Virus record (IMG/VR): IMGVR_UViG_3300049717_000030
Location: 1 to 39,779 of that record
Strand: one strand, 5' to 3'
DNA from: a virus
DNA: 39,779 nucleotides
Under the pieces are notes generated by a model that was not told the DNA's origin, made no database searches, and saw only the letters and a list, made by a program, of their open reading frames with translations. Within the stretch, counting starts at the first letter, position 1; each line of letters opens with the position of its first letter. Of the stretch, positions 20,004 through 26,699 are shown piece by piece. The position numbers were made by a program, and so were the translations under genes.

Positions 20004-20372
20004 TCATCGGTTGTCCCATTCATTAATTGCCTCGATCACTTTGGACTCATCCCCATCAAATTCTTCATAGGCTTTTCGGGCTATCTCCATAATGATTTCG
20101 TGTCCAAATTCTGCTTCTTTTTGTGTTTGGTAACGACACATCGCTTCTGTGCCATTTTTAGAAAATATCATTGTTTCAAAAAAAGAATTGTTAAAATGAC
20201 GCAACCCCAACCAAACAGTGGAAATGAATAATTCTCCCACATATTCTTGTTTTACAATTTTATATTGATCATCGGATATTAAATCCGACCACTTCATCAA
20301 GTCGATCAAAGTACCTTCTTTATCTCGATACAATCCGCGTTTAAAATCATCTAATCCATTAAAGTGGTTCAT
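20004..20372 (-). CDS. conserved phage hypothetical protein (122 aa)
   Basis: Matches a widespread phage family known only as hypothetical. Its signature runs D-L-x-K-W, then VGELFISTVWLGLRHFNNSF, FETMIFSKNGTEAMCRYQTQ and EAEFGHE. In other phages the equivalent is V-S-T-V-F-L-G-L-D-H ... L-F-E-T-M-V-F ... R-Y-x-T-W-x-E-A-x-x-G-H, found in mycobacteriophages and many others. Two ATGs are possible, 20375 and 20372; the second has the better spacing to AAGGTGA. No biochemical role is established that I know of. Confidence 0.78.
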   Translation of the reverse strand: MNHFNGLDDFKRGLYRDKEGTLIDLMKWSDLISDDQYKIVKQEYVGELFISTVWLGLRHFNNSFFETMIFSKNGTEAMCRYQTQKEAEFGHEIIMEIARKAYEEFDGDESKVIEAINEWDNR

Positions 20373-20571
20373 CATTCACCTTTGGCATTGTGGGTGCTTT
20401 CCTCCAATGGGTAAAATGGCTAATCAACCCTCCACCATTAAGAATCCATTTCTGAAGAGATTGGTTGTAGTAACCGATATCCATCGTTTCCTCTCCATAA
20501 TATGGGTTACAAAATATCACCGTTTTACCATCTGTGGGAGCGGGATATATAGCTTTTTGTTTCCATTCCAT
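20359..20571 (-). CDS. DUF551-like protein (70 aa)
   Basis: A 70-residue protein with the DUF551 pattern: W-x-x-x-A-x-Y-P-A-P-T-D-G-K (residues 3-16), GYYNQSLQKWILNGGG, and the closing ISHFTHWRKAPTMPK. DUF551 proteins are small phage and bacterial proteins of unknown function ending in T-H-W-x-P-L-P-x-x-P. AAGGAT precedes the start at 20571. It overlaps the next gene. Confidence 0.75.
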   Translation of the reverse strand: MEWKQKAIYPAPTDGKTVIFCNPYYGEETMDIGYYNQSLQKWILNGGGLISHFTHWRKAPTMPKVNDEPL

Positions 20572-20573
20572 TT

Positions 20574-20762
20574 TTATTTATCCTTGTAATCGGTTTCATA
20601 AAATCCAGTCCCCTTAAAATGCACGGCAGTTCCACCACCAGGCCCACGATGCATATTAGACTTTCCACACTGGGGACAAATGGGTAACGTTGTATCGTTC
20701 ATCTTGTGCATGATTGTTTGTTTATACGCACATTCGGGGCATTTGTATTCGTAGGTAGGCAT
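20574..20762 (-). CDS. FmdB-family zinc-ribbon protein (62 aa)
   Basis: Starts MPTYEYKCPECAYKQTIMHK and continues with ICPQCGKSNMHRGPGGG, two C-x2-C pairs forming a zinc ribbon of the FmdB family, whose cellular members regulate formamidase. Phage members are of unknown role. The frame overlaps the ribbon-helix-helix gene by 64 bases. Length is normal. Confidence 0.82.
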   Translation of the reverse strand: MPTYEYKCPECAYKQTIMHKMNDTTLPICPQCGKSNMHRGPGGGTAVHFKGTGFYETDYKDK

Positions 20763-20941
20763 TTTTTTTCATTCTCCAGTTTTTCAATGATTGCATTTAC
20801 GACCCATGAATTTCTAGACATATGGGGAATCATTTTATCCAACTTCTTATCTATTTTTTTCACAACGTCTTTCGGTAATGAAACAATTATTCGAAATTCT
20901 TTTGAAGTAATTTTATCTAGATCTATTTTTTTTGCAGGCAT
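20699..20941 (-). CDS. ribbon-helix-helix (Arc-like) DNA-binding protein (80 aa)
   Basis: A beta-strand EFRIIVSLPKDVVKKIDKKLD (shown as 20 residues without the last) is followed by MIPHMSRNSWVVNAIIEKLE, the standard ribbon-helix-helix plan: a strand that reads the major groove, then two helices ending S-R-N-S-W-V-V-N-A-I. It is the only clear transcription factor in the genome. Its unit starts at the promoter complex 21253-21288, where tandem ATATATCAAT words lie two helical turns apart, a spacing such proteins favour. A role as autoregulator and early repressor is inferred. Confidence 0.75.
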   Translation of the reverse strand: MPAKKIDLDKITSKEFRIIVSLPKDVVKKIDKKLDKMIPHMSRNSWVVNAIIEKLENEKKCLPTNTNAPNVRINKQSCTR

Positions 20942-20947
20942 ATAATC

Positions 20948-21184
20948 TTATTGTGGGGTTTTAGGTTCATAATTTTTTAATCTATCAACACATTCTTTTA
21001 AATTATTAGTTTCTATTGCATATTTTATATCTATCAAATTATCATTCACCGTAATTAAATCTTTCCGGATACATATCACCCAAGAAAACATTAATGAAAA
21101 CGCTCCTAAACAAGCCGATGGATAAATTTCCATGATGGTGAATGCGACTATTATGATGAATTGAAATAACATCAACCAATCCAT
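20948..21184 (-). CDS. small membrane protein, first gene of early unit (78 aa)
   Basis: Two probable transmembrane helices (LMLFQFIIIVAFTIMEIY and ACLGAFSLMFSWVICI) followed by a cytoplasmic-type tail (DRLKNYEPKTPQ). It has no good ribosome site at ATG 21184, whereas a 4-codon open frame just upstream (21235-21221) has an excellent AGGAGG. First genes of early phage units are often host-exclusion or membrane proteins; not demonstrated. Confidence 0.65.
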   Translation of the reverse strand: MDWLMLFQFIIIVAFTIMEIYPSACLGAFSLMFSWVICIRKDLITVNDNLIDIKYAIETNNLKECVDRLKNYEPKTPQ

Positions 21185-21220
21185 TTTTTTATCAAATCTT
21201 TTACTATGATCGGGGTCTAA

Positions 21221-21245
21221 TTAATCTATTTCCATTGTGCCTCCT
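21221..21245 (-). promoter_or_regulatory. leader mini-ORF (MEID) with consensus ribosome site
   Basis: AGGAGG (21245-21240) lies four bases before ATG 21235, which opens a frame of only four codons (Met-Glu-Ile-Asp) and stops at TAA 21223-21221. The next gene (start 21184) has no good site. A strong initiation site used on a four-codon leader suggests translational control or ribosome loading for the downstream gene. Confidence 0.45.
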
Positions 21246-21252
21246 GATTTGC

Positions 21253-21288
21253 ATTGATATATATCAATCATACGATTAATATATCAAT
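21253..21288. promoter_or_regulatory. overlapping divergent promoters with palindromic operator
   Basis: Minus strand: TTGATA (21287-21282) and TATATA (21263-21258) separated by 18 bases drive the early unit. Plus strand: TTGATA (21254-21259) and TAATAT (21277-21282) separated by 17 bases drive the two tiny membrane genes. The two promoters occupy the same DNA and should exclude each other. ATTGATATATATCAAT (21253-21268) is a perfect 16-bp palindrome, and ATATATCAAT recurs exactly 20 bases on (21259-21268 and 21279-21288). A repressor binding here, perhaps the ribbon-helix-helix protein, would switch both sides. Confidence 0.6.
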
Positions 21289-21314
21289 AAGAAAAATAAA
21301 AAGGAGTGAAATTT

Positions 21315-21488
21315 ATGAGTGAATCTAAAACGTTTGCTGCTCATATTGAGTTTGTTGTGTTATTGGTAACACTGTTGGGAGGGTTCTATTTGCTGGATGG
21401 TAAAATCGAACGCCAAAGTCAAAGAACCGATACGCTATACGAAATGTTTATCGACCTAGTGAAGGAGGGGAGAAAATGGAATTCATAG
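21315..21488 (+). CDS. small single-span membrane protein (57 aa)
   Basis: A 57-residue protein: short N-terminus, a transmembrane helix FVVLLVTLLGGFYLL, then a charged tail DGKIERQSQRTDTLYEMFID. ATG 21315 lies nine bases after AAGGAG; an in-frame GTG at 21306 is less likely. It overlaps the next, even smaller membrane gene. The topology is seen in some phage holin-like or spanin-related proteins, but also in many unknown proteins. Confidence 0.65.
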   Translation: MSESKTFAAHIEFVVLLVTLLGGFYLLDGKIERQSQRTDTLYEMFIDLVKEGRKWNS

Positions 21489-21568
21489 CAATTTTTGTGG
21501 GGGCTTCTATACTGTTTTCCCCAATGGCTGCTATATGGGCAGTAATTTGGTATATGTGCCAAGATTAG
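21476..21568 (+). CDS. 30-residue membrane peptide
   Basis: MEFIAIFVGASILFSPMAAI and a Trp-rich end (WAVIWYMCQD) make one transmembrane span. GAAGGAGGGG gives a consensus ribosome site. It starts inside the previous gene and its stop overlaps the convergent 748-residue protein gene by four bases. With 21315 it forms a pair of tiny membrane proteins with their own promoter, a plausible location for lysis or membrane-exclusion functions. Confidence 0.55.
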   Translation: MEFIAIFVGASILFSPMAAIWAVIWYMCQD

Positions 21569-23811
21569 AGAAGTAATGGAGCTATTGAATGAAGAAACTT
21601 AACTGTAGCCGCTTTTCCTCCCAGTTTTTTTACGGTTTCAGACTTCATTTGTTTTTTACCAATTTTTTTTGCGGTCTGACGAGCAGCTTCAGTAGCCTCT
21701 TCACCTATTATTTCAGAAAATAACTCAAAGTTATTTTCTTTGTTAAGAAATTGATATAACTCATTTCCTGTAAATTCTTTTTCTATATTTCCGTCTCGTA
21801 AAATACTTCTCATCTTTTGACGAGTATTAATATCAAAAAGTTTTCGGCCCGTTTCAGTTCGACTTAAATCTTGACGTAGTTCTTTAATGCCTGATCGACT
21901 ATTTAACATGTTTTGAATATCTTCGGGCTTCTTTTTAGCATATTTAGCAGCTGATTGTTGAGCTGTTGTAATTCCTTCGGGTCTGGCTGCAAAATTGGGT
22001 GATTTTTTGGCTTGATTGAAGAGATTTCTTACTTGCTGAACTTGTTCTCCCGATACACCTGCAACAGATTCTAGATCTCTTAAAGCCTGATTGAATTCTT
22101 TTGTATCTGCTTTTCGTGGATTCTTTAGAAATTTTCCAACTTTCTGTTCAACAATACTAGAAATATCGGCTTTGGCTAATTCCTGGCCACGAGGGGAAAG
22201 ATCTAATACATGAGAAACTTGATTAAACTTATCTGGATTCTGAAGTGATTCATAAAGTTTGATATAATCATGATTAGAAGTATCTCTAAATGGTCTTATA
22301 TAATCATTATCAAATGTGTTTGCCCATGATGCATATGCTCTTCTTGCCTCTTGATTAGCTGCTACTGCCTCAAGATTTCCAGTCGATCTTGCACCCTCTA
22401 TGGCGGATGTTTGAATTTCTTCAATTAATGGACGAAAGATGTTTTTGGCTCCTCCATGTTGAAAATCATAATCTATAATACTTCTTAAGGATTGAACTTG
22501 ATCTATTAAAGCTTGATTATTTATAGGTCGATATCCCCTTACGTCACCTTGAGCATCTCGAACCGAAAGAGAATTACGAATGTTTTCGGCTGCCCTTAAT
22601 AATCGTCGTTGAATATCTGAAGGTTCTGGAATGCGTTCAATATTATTGATTACTGTAGTTACATAAGCATCTAATTGAGGATGAATAGTTTCTATCCCCT
22701 CATTTAATGCCCTAGATCGTGTGTATAATTCGCTTACGCCCCGATAAACTTGTTGATCTAGATTTCGAATTTCTTGAATATTTGCAACACCACCCTCCGC
22801 AGCATTTCTATAACGATTTGGGGAAAATATCGTTCTCACTTCTTCTTCTAATTCCAATGGTGTTCTAGGTGGCCTTACTGGTAAATTTTCTGCTCCGCGA
22901 GAAACGCGATTAGTAAGATTTCCTCCTCCTCCTCCAGTATCGCCCCCACCTGGAGGTGGTTCGTCTGGTGGAAAATTAAGATTATATCTTCGTGGCTGTC
23001 CTCTTCTTAATTCTTCTAATGCCTGTTCGGCAGGCTCGTAACTGCTTTTTGGAAGACCTTCTCCAGTTAATTTACCTTCTAATTCGCCCGCTTCTTTATT
23101 AGAAAAAAAGCTTTTTGTTCTTTGACCGATTGCATATGGAATTTGAGATGCTCCAAGCCCTACAAAATCGGATGCACCTTCAGGAAGCCCCAATGTTTGC
23201 AATCCTTGGGAAACGGTGGGAGCTGTAACAGCTGCGCTTCCTTTTTGCAACAAACCACCTTTGGCGAATCCTCCAGCTGTGCTTCCAAGGCGAATAATTT
23301 TTTGTAACTCATTCTTAGGGGCTAATGGCACTCCATATTTTTCTTCTGCTATTCTCTCTAGATTTCCTTGAGTTGGGAAATATTGATCTATTTCGTTAAG
23401 TGTTTCTAGGTATTTCTTTTTAAATTCCTCTTGCTCTTCTTCTGGGATATGTTTAAGAAAGTCATCCATATCACTGTATGCAGATCCTTGAGCAATTATT
23501 TTAAATATATCTAAAGGATAGGTATATGCTTGGGAAACTCCACTAGCTACTTGCAATCCAGTTCGAGCAGCAGTTTTTCCCCAAGATTCTGATTCTTCCC
23601 CTTCTGGTTTGTTAGCATTTTCATATACTTCTTCATCTTCTGGAAAATTCCCCCAATCTAATTGCTCATGCGTTTTCATTGGTGGCTCACCAATAGAAAG
23701 TTTTCTAATTATTGGTTCTACTGTATCGGTTTTTTTAAGAGATGGTTTTTCTTCTATAGGTTCGTTTTCTTCCTCTTCTTCTTCAAATTCATCCCAAATG
23801 TTCTTTTTCAT
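21565..23811 (-). CDS. large virion protein, probable DNA-ejection protein (748 aa)
   Basis: A 748-residue protein at the end of the virion operon, the position of ejection proteins in P22-like phages. Residues 1-80 are acidic and disordered (FEEEEEENEP), 85-225 contain Gly/Ala-rich stretches that may insert in membranes (GGFAKGGLLQKGSAAVTAP), 275-300 are a Pro/Gly spacer (PPDEPPPGGGDTGGGGG), and from 325 the chain is helical and polar. The C-terminus is Lys-rich (KKIGKKQMKSETVKKLGGK) and hydrophobic at the end. It overlaps the preceding gene by ATGA. No enzymatic domain is seen; no muraminidase motif. Ejection role is inferred from position and composition. Confidence 0.65.
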   Translation of the reverse strand: MKKNIWDEFEEEEEENEPIEEKPSLKKTDTVEPIIRKLSIGEPPMKTHEQLDWGNFPEDEEVYENANKPEGEESESWGKTAARTGLQVASGVSQAYTYPLDIFKIIAQGSAYSDMDDFLKHIPEEEQEEFKKKYLETLNEIDQYFPTQGNLERIAEEKYGVPLAPKNELQKIIRLGSTAGGFAKGGLLQKGSAAVTAPTVSQGLQTLGLPEGASDFVGLGASQIPYAIGQRTKSFFSNKEAGELEGKLTGEGLPKSSYEPAEQALEELRRGQPRRYNLNFPPDEPPPGGGDTGGGGGNLTNRVSRGAENLPVRPPRTPLELEEEVRTIFSPNRYRNAAEGGVANIQEIRNLDQQVYRGVSELYTRSRALNEGIETIHPQLDAYVTTVINNIERIPEPSDIQRRLLRAAENIRNSLSVRDAQGDVRGYRPINNQALIDQVQSLRSIIDYDFQHGGAKNIFRPLIEEIQTSAIEGARSTGNLEAVAANQEARRAYASWANTFDNDYIRPFRDTSNHDYIKLYESLQNPDKFNQVSHVLDLSPRGQELAKADISSIVEQKVGKFLKNPRKADTKEFNQALRDLESVAGVSGEQVQQVRNLFNQAKKSPNFAARPEGITTAQQSAAKYAKKKPEDIQNMLNSRSGIKELRQDLSRTETGRKLFDINTRQKMRSILRDGNIEKEFTGNELYQFLNKENNFELFSEIIGEEATEAARQTAKKIGKKQMKSETVKKLGGKAATVKFLHSIAPLLL

Positions 23812-25676
23812 TCGGATAATTTCCCCCCAGCCTTCAGAAGTTCATCAACTCTATTTTTTGGAACTTTTCTTCGTTTCCCATTTGGATCAATCATAATAAC
23901 AGTTTTTTCACTTTCAAGGCGTTTTTCAAGTTCTTCTTCAACTTTATCTTCAAATGCTAAAGGACGTAAACCTTTGTTTTTTTTCTTTATATCTCTGGCA
24001 ATTTCAGCACGCAAAATATTTGGCTTTGCATATTTTTCAATGATATCGAGAATTGATTTATTAGCTTTTGGATCTTTACCAATTGATGGAAGTTTTGATT
24101 CCAAAATTTTCAAGTCTGCATCAGATAAACGAACTCCAAAAACTTCTTTCCATCCCTCTAAAAGAAGAGGCATAGCAGCTTCAAACTGTCCTTGTTCGGC
24201 AGATGTAAAAGCATTAGATATTTTGTCTGCTATCGGTCCCAGACCTCGGAAGATATTAGAAATAGATTTGGGTTTAACTTTTCCTGAAGCTATGGCATCG
24301 CGGATATCTTTAATTGCTTCCACTTGTTTTTGAGCGTGTTTATAAGATTCTCTTACTTCTTTATCATAATCGGCAGATTCTTTGTGAAATGCAACTTGTT
24401 CTTTTCTTGCTTCTCTCTCATCTTCTACACGTTCTTTTGGAGTTCTACCCACTTTTTTAACAGGTGTAGGATGATAGTTTTCATCTTCTATTTCATTGAA
24501 ATCATTAAAATTAGCAGGTTCTTTTGTTTGCTCTGGTTGTTTAATAGCATCCGGATTTTGAGTAAGGAAATTACCAAGAGATTGCTGTAAATCTTGGGTT
24601 CGTTGCATATCATCTAACAGAAATGCAGTTAATTGAGTTTTTCCCCCTTCCGTTAAATATGGATAAATTTCTTTCGCTTGTGGGCCAAAAAATTTCCCAA
24701 AAGCTTCGGCTTGTTTGGTTTCAAGGTCATGATCTTTTATTTTCTCTTCTTCTTCATTTGCATAATCCAAAACTGATTTTCGAAGGCCTGGAGTTTTGAT
24801 ATTTTTTGTTTTTACTCCATATTCTTCTTCTAATTGCTCAGCTTCTTTGTCGAGATCTTCATTTTCTTGATTCCGTTTTGTTTTATCTTCTTGTTGTTTT
24901 CTAAATGCATCAATTAAAGTTGCTCGTGTGTCTTCATTAGTTATTCCGTTTAAATCTAACCCTTTGGGTGCAAAATACTTGTTTTCTGATTCGCGATATT
25001 GATCTTCGCGATTTCTTTCAGATTCTTCATTCTCATTTTTTAATGTGTTTTCAAATAATTTTTGTCTTATTTGAGGATTTCTAATACCACTTGTTTCAAC
25101 CCCATATTCTGAATTAGCTTTATCCTCTGCTTCACGTTCTTCTTTTTCGAAATTTCGTTTTCTTGTCTCTTCTTTTTTCTTATAAAAATCTTCCAATAAA
25201 TATTTTCTCATTTGTGGATCTTTGATGCCTTTTGCATCAATTCCAATAGATTTAAGATAAGCGTCTTCTGCTTCACGATCTTCAATTTCATAATTACGTT
25301 TTCGTTTCTCTTCTTGTTCTGATCTCCAATCTTCCACTATAGATTTTCTAAGAGCTGCATCTTTAATTCCTTTTACATTGATTCCTTTAGAATTGAAGAT
25401 TTCATCTTCTATGGCTAAATCTTCTTTAGCGCGTTTGGCTTTTTCTTCGCTTGCTTTTTGTAGATTATGTGCTTGCAATAGAGATTCCCGAAGTTTGGGA
25501 TTTTTAATACCTGAAAGATCCAAACCCTTAGATTTGAATGATTCGTTCTCTTCTTCCAATTCTTTTGCAGCACGTCTACGATCTATTAATCCACCCAGAG
25601 CATCTGGTAATGATTTTTTCAAGCCCTCTGAAAAAGAGGAACCAAAAGATTTTGGACTGTCAATAATTTGAACCAT
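23808..25676 (-). CDS. coiled-coil virion protein with six 47-residue repeats, probable ejection protein (622 aa)
   Basis: Residues 51-333 are six tandem units starting at G51, G98, G145, G192, G239 and G287, each of about 47 residues: a G-[IL/V]-x-x-x-G-I-[KR]-[ND]-P-x-[LI]-R motif then a long charged helix rich in E-E-x-x-K-R-N and E-D-R-E-A-E-D. Residues 440-600 contain GQFEAAMPLLLEGWKEVFGV, LPSIGKDPKANKSILDIIEK, a helical domain I recall from podoviral internal/ejection proteins. It lies between the 168-residue protein and the 748-residue ejection-like protein, as P22 gp20 and gp16 do. AGAGGTTT precedes the start. A DNA-guiding or tube-forming role is inferred. Confidence 0.65.
   Translation of the reverse strand: MVQIIDSPKSFGSSFSEGLKKSLPDALGGLIDRRRAAKELEEENESFKSKGLDLSGIKNPKLRESLLQAHNLQKASEEKAKRAKEDLAIEDEIFNSKGINVKGIKDAALRKSIVEDWRSEQEEKRKRNYEIEDREAEDAYLKSIGIDAKGIKDPQMRKYLLEDFYKKKEETRKRNFEKEEREAEDKANSEYGVETSGIRNPQIRQKLFENTLKNENEESERNREDQYRESENKYFAPKGLDLNGITNEDTRATLIDAFRKQQEDKTKRNQENEDLDKEAEQLEEEYGVKTKNIKTPGLRKSVLDYANEEEEKIKDHDLETKQAEAFGKFFGPQAKEIYPYLTEGGKTQLTAFLLDDMQRTQDLQQSLGNFLTQNPDAIKQPEQTKEPANFNDFNEIEDENYHPTPVKKVGRTPKERVEDEREARKEQVAFHKESADYDKEVRESYKHAQKQVEAIKDIRDAIASGKVKPKSISNIFRGLGPIADKISNAFTSAEQGQFEAAMPLLLEGWKEVFGVRLSDADLKILESKLPSIGKDPKANKSILDIIEKYAKPNILRAEIARDIKKKNKGLRPLAFEDKVEEELEKRLESEKTVIMIDPNGKRRKVPKNRVDELLKAGGKLSE
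24678..25526 (-). repeat. six 141-bp coding repeats (47 residues each)
   Basis: DNA encoding the repeat units of the 622-residue protein. Protein spacing between the conserved glycines is 47, 47, 47, 47 and 48 residues. At the DNA level the copies have diverged, so the repeats are old and kept by selection rather than recent duplications. Confidence 0.75.
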
Positions 25677-25685
25677 TATAAACCT

Positions 25686-26192
25686 CTAATGCGGAAACAT
25701 TTTTAATAATTCAGGCAATACAGCGGCGAGAATTCCTCCAAAATCGAACCCTTGATCTTCTTGTTGCAAGACATTTTCGTATGGTTGTTTTCCCAGCAAT
25801 TGGTTGGAGAATCCCAAAAGATCTTGAATGGCTTGATTTCGCACACTAGCGCGTTGTCCTTGAAGATTCTGGGCAAGTTCTCCACCAGCACCAGAAACAG
25901 CATTTTGGAAGGCTGATGAGTCTTGAGCGCCGAATTGGGAGAACTTAGAACCTATTTGCCCAAGTGTCTTGTTAAACGCTGCATAGGCTGGAGCTTCTTG
26001 TTGTTCAAAAGAGGATTGATCGCCCGATGCCAAACCAGACAAATGGGAAAGCCCAGCGTTAGCCCCTCCACTGGTTCCACCAATAAGCGATTGAAATAGT
26101 TGTTGCATCTGAGGAGTCATATTAGGTAATTGCTGCAATGAATGACCAGAGATGTTTTGATTACCTTGGGCGTATCCAGTAGGTGAACTCAT
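25686..26192 (-). CDS. small internal virion protein (168 aa)
   Basis: A 168-residue Gln/Ser/Gly/Ala-rich protein. Polar N-terminus (SPTGYAQGNQNISGHSLQQL), then QMQQLFQSLIGGTSGGANAG, helices QNAVSGAGGELAQNLQGQ, and a hydrophobic end FGGILAAVLPELLKMFP. Size and composition resemble P22 gp7-like ejection proteins. AGAGG precedes the start. It directly precedes the two large ejection-like genes, in keeping with that assignment; no sequence proof. Confidence 0.55.
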   Translation of the reverse strand: MSSPTGYAQGNQNISGHSLQQLPNMTPQMQQLFQSLIGGTSGGANAGLSHLSGLASGDQSSFEQQEAPAYAAFNKTLGQIGSKFSQFGAQDSSAFQNAVSGAGGELAQNLQGQRASVRNQAIQDLLGFSNQLLGKQPYENVLQQEDQGFDFGGILAAVLPELLKMFPH

Positions 26193-26201
26193 GAGAGCCT
26201 C

Positions 26202-26699
26202 TTAATTTAAAAGATATTCTAGTACTATATTACCACTAACGATATTTGGAGAGCTAGACTCAACTAAAATTATTATTTGAGTTGAGGTAACACGCACATC
26301 AATTGCCGCATTCGTTCCGGCCGAAACATAAGGAATTGGACGGAAATCTGGCAGTGCAGTTACGCATGTCCCATAAATCTTGGTACACATTGTAATACCA
26401 GTGATTCCATGATTTATTGCAAGTGGTGTCCCAGCAGTAATTGCACCAAAAGGAAATGATTTACGATATGATTGCCGTTTTTTTAATGCATTTACTGGAT
26501 CAATGGAATACCAACGCTCTCCCGTCACGATTTGGATATTCTCAAATACGCCGATAATTCGAATATTTACAGCTTGTGCGATTTCGATATAAGATTTCAC
26601 CAATTCAGGTTCCAAATTTGGCAAGTTATTAACCGGAAATTGACGAGATGTAGGCAAATAAGGCTGATTCTGTTGGCCGGAAGGGGTTGAAATCGTCAT
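26202..26699 (-). CDS. tail/fibre-associated virion protein (165 aa)
   Basis: A 165-residue protein. Its start (QPYLPTSRQFPVNN, then VNIRIIGVFENIQIVTGERW) matches a small phage virion family found downstream of tail-hub genes, and the C-terminal half is beta-rich (FRPIPYVSAGTNAAIDVRVT, GNIVLEYLLN). ATGA overlaps the large tail protein. It could be a tail-tip or head-fibre protein; exact role unknown. Confidence 0.6.
   Translation of the reverse strand: MTISTPSGQQNQPYLPTSRQFPVNNLPNLEPELVKSYIEIAQAVNIRIIGVFENIQIVTGERWYSIDPVNALKKRQSYRKSFPFGAITAGTPLAINHGITGITMCTKIYGTCVTALPDFRPIPYVSAGTNAAIDVRVTSTQIIILVESSSPNIVSGNIVLEYLLN

Noticed and set aside
23662-24333. Plus-strand open frame of 223 codons opposite the ejection-like genes
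   Set aside because: Phe/Ser-rich antisense shadow of a Glu/Lys-rich repeat gene; no ribosome site or family features.
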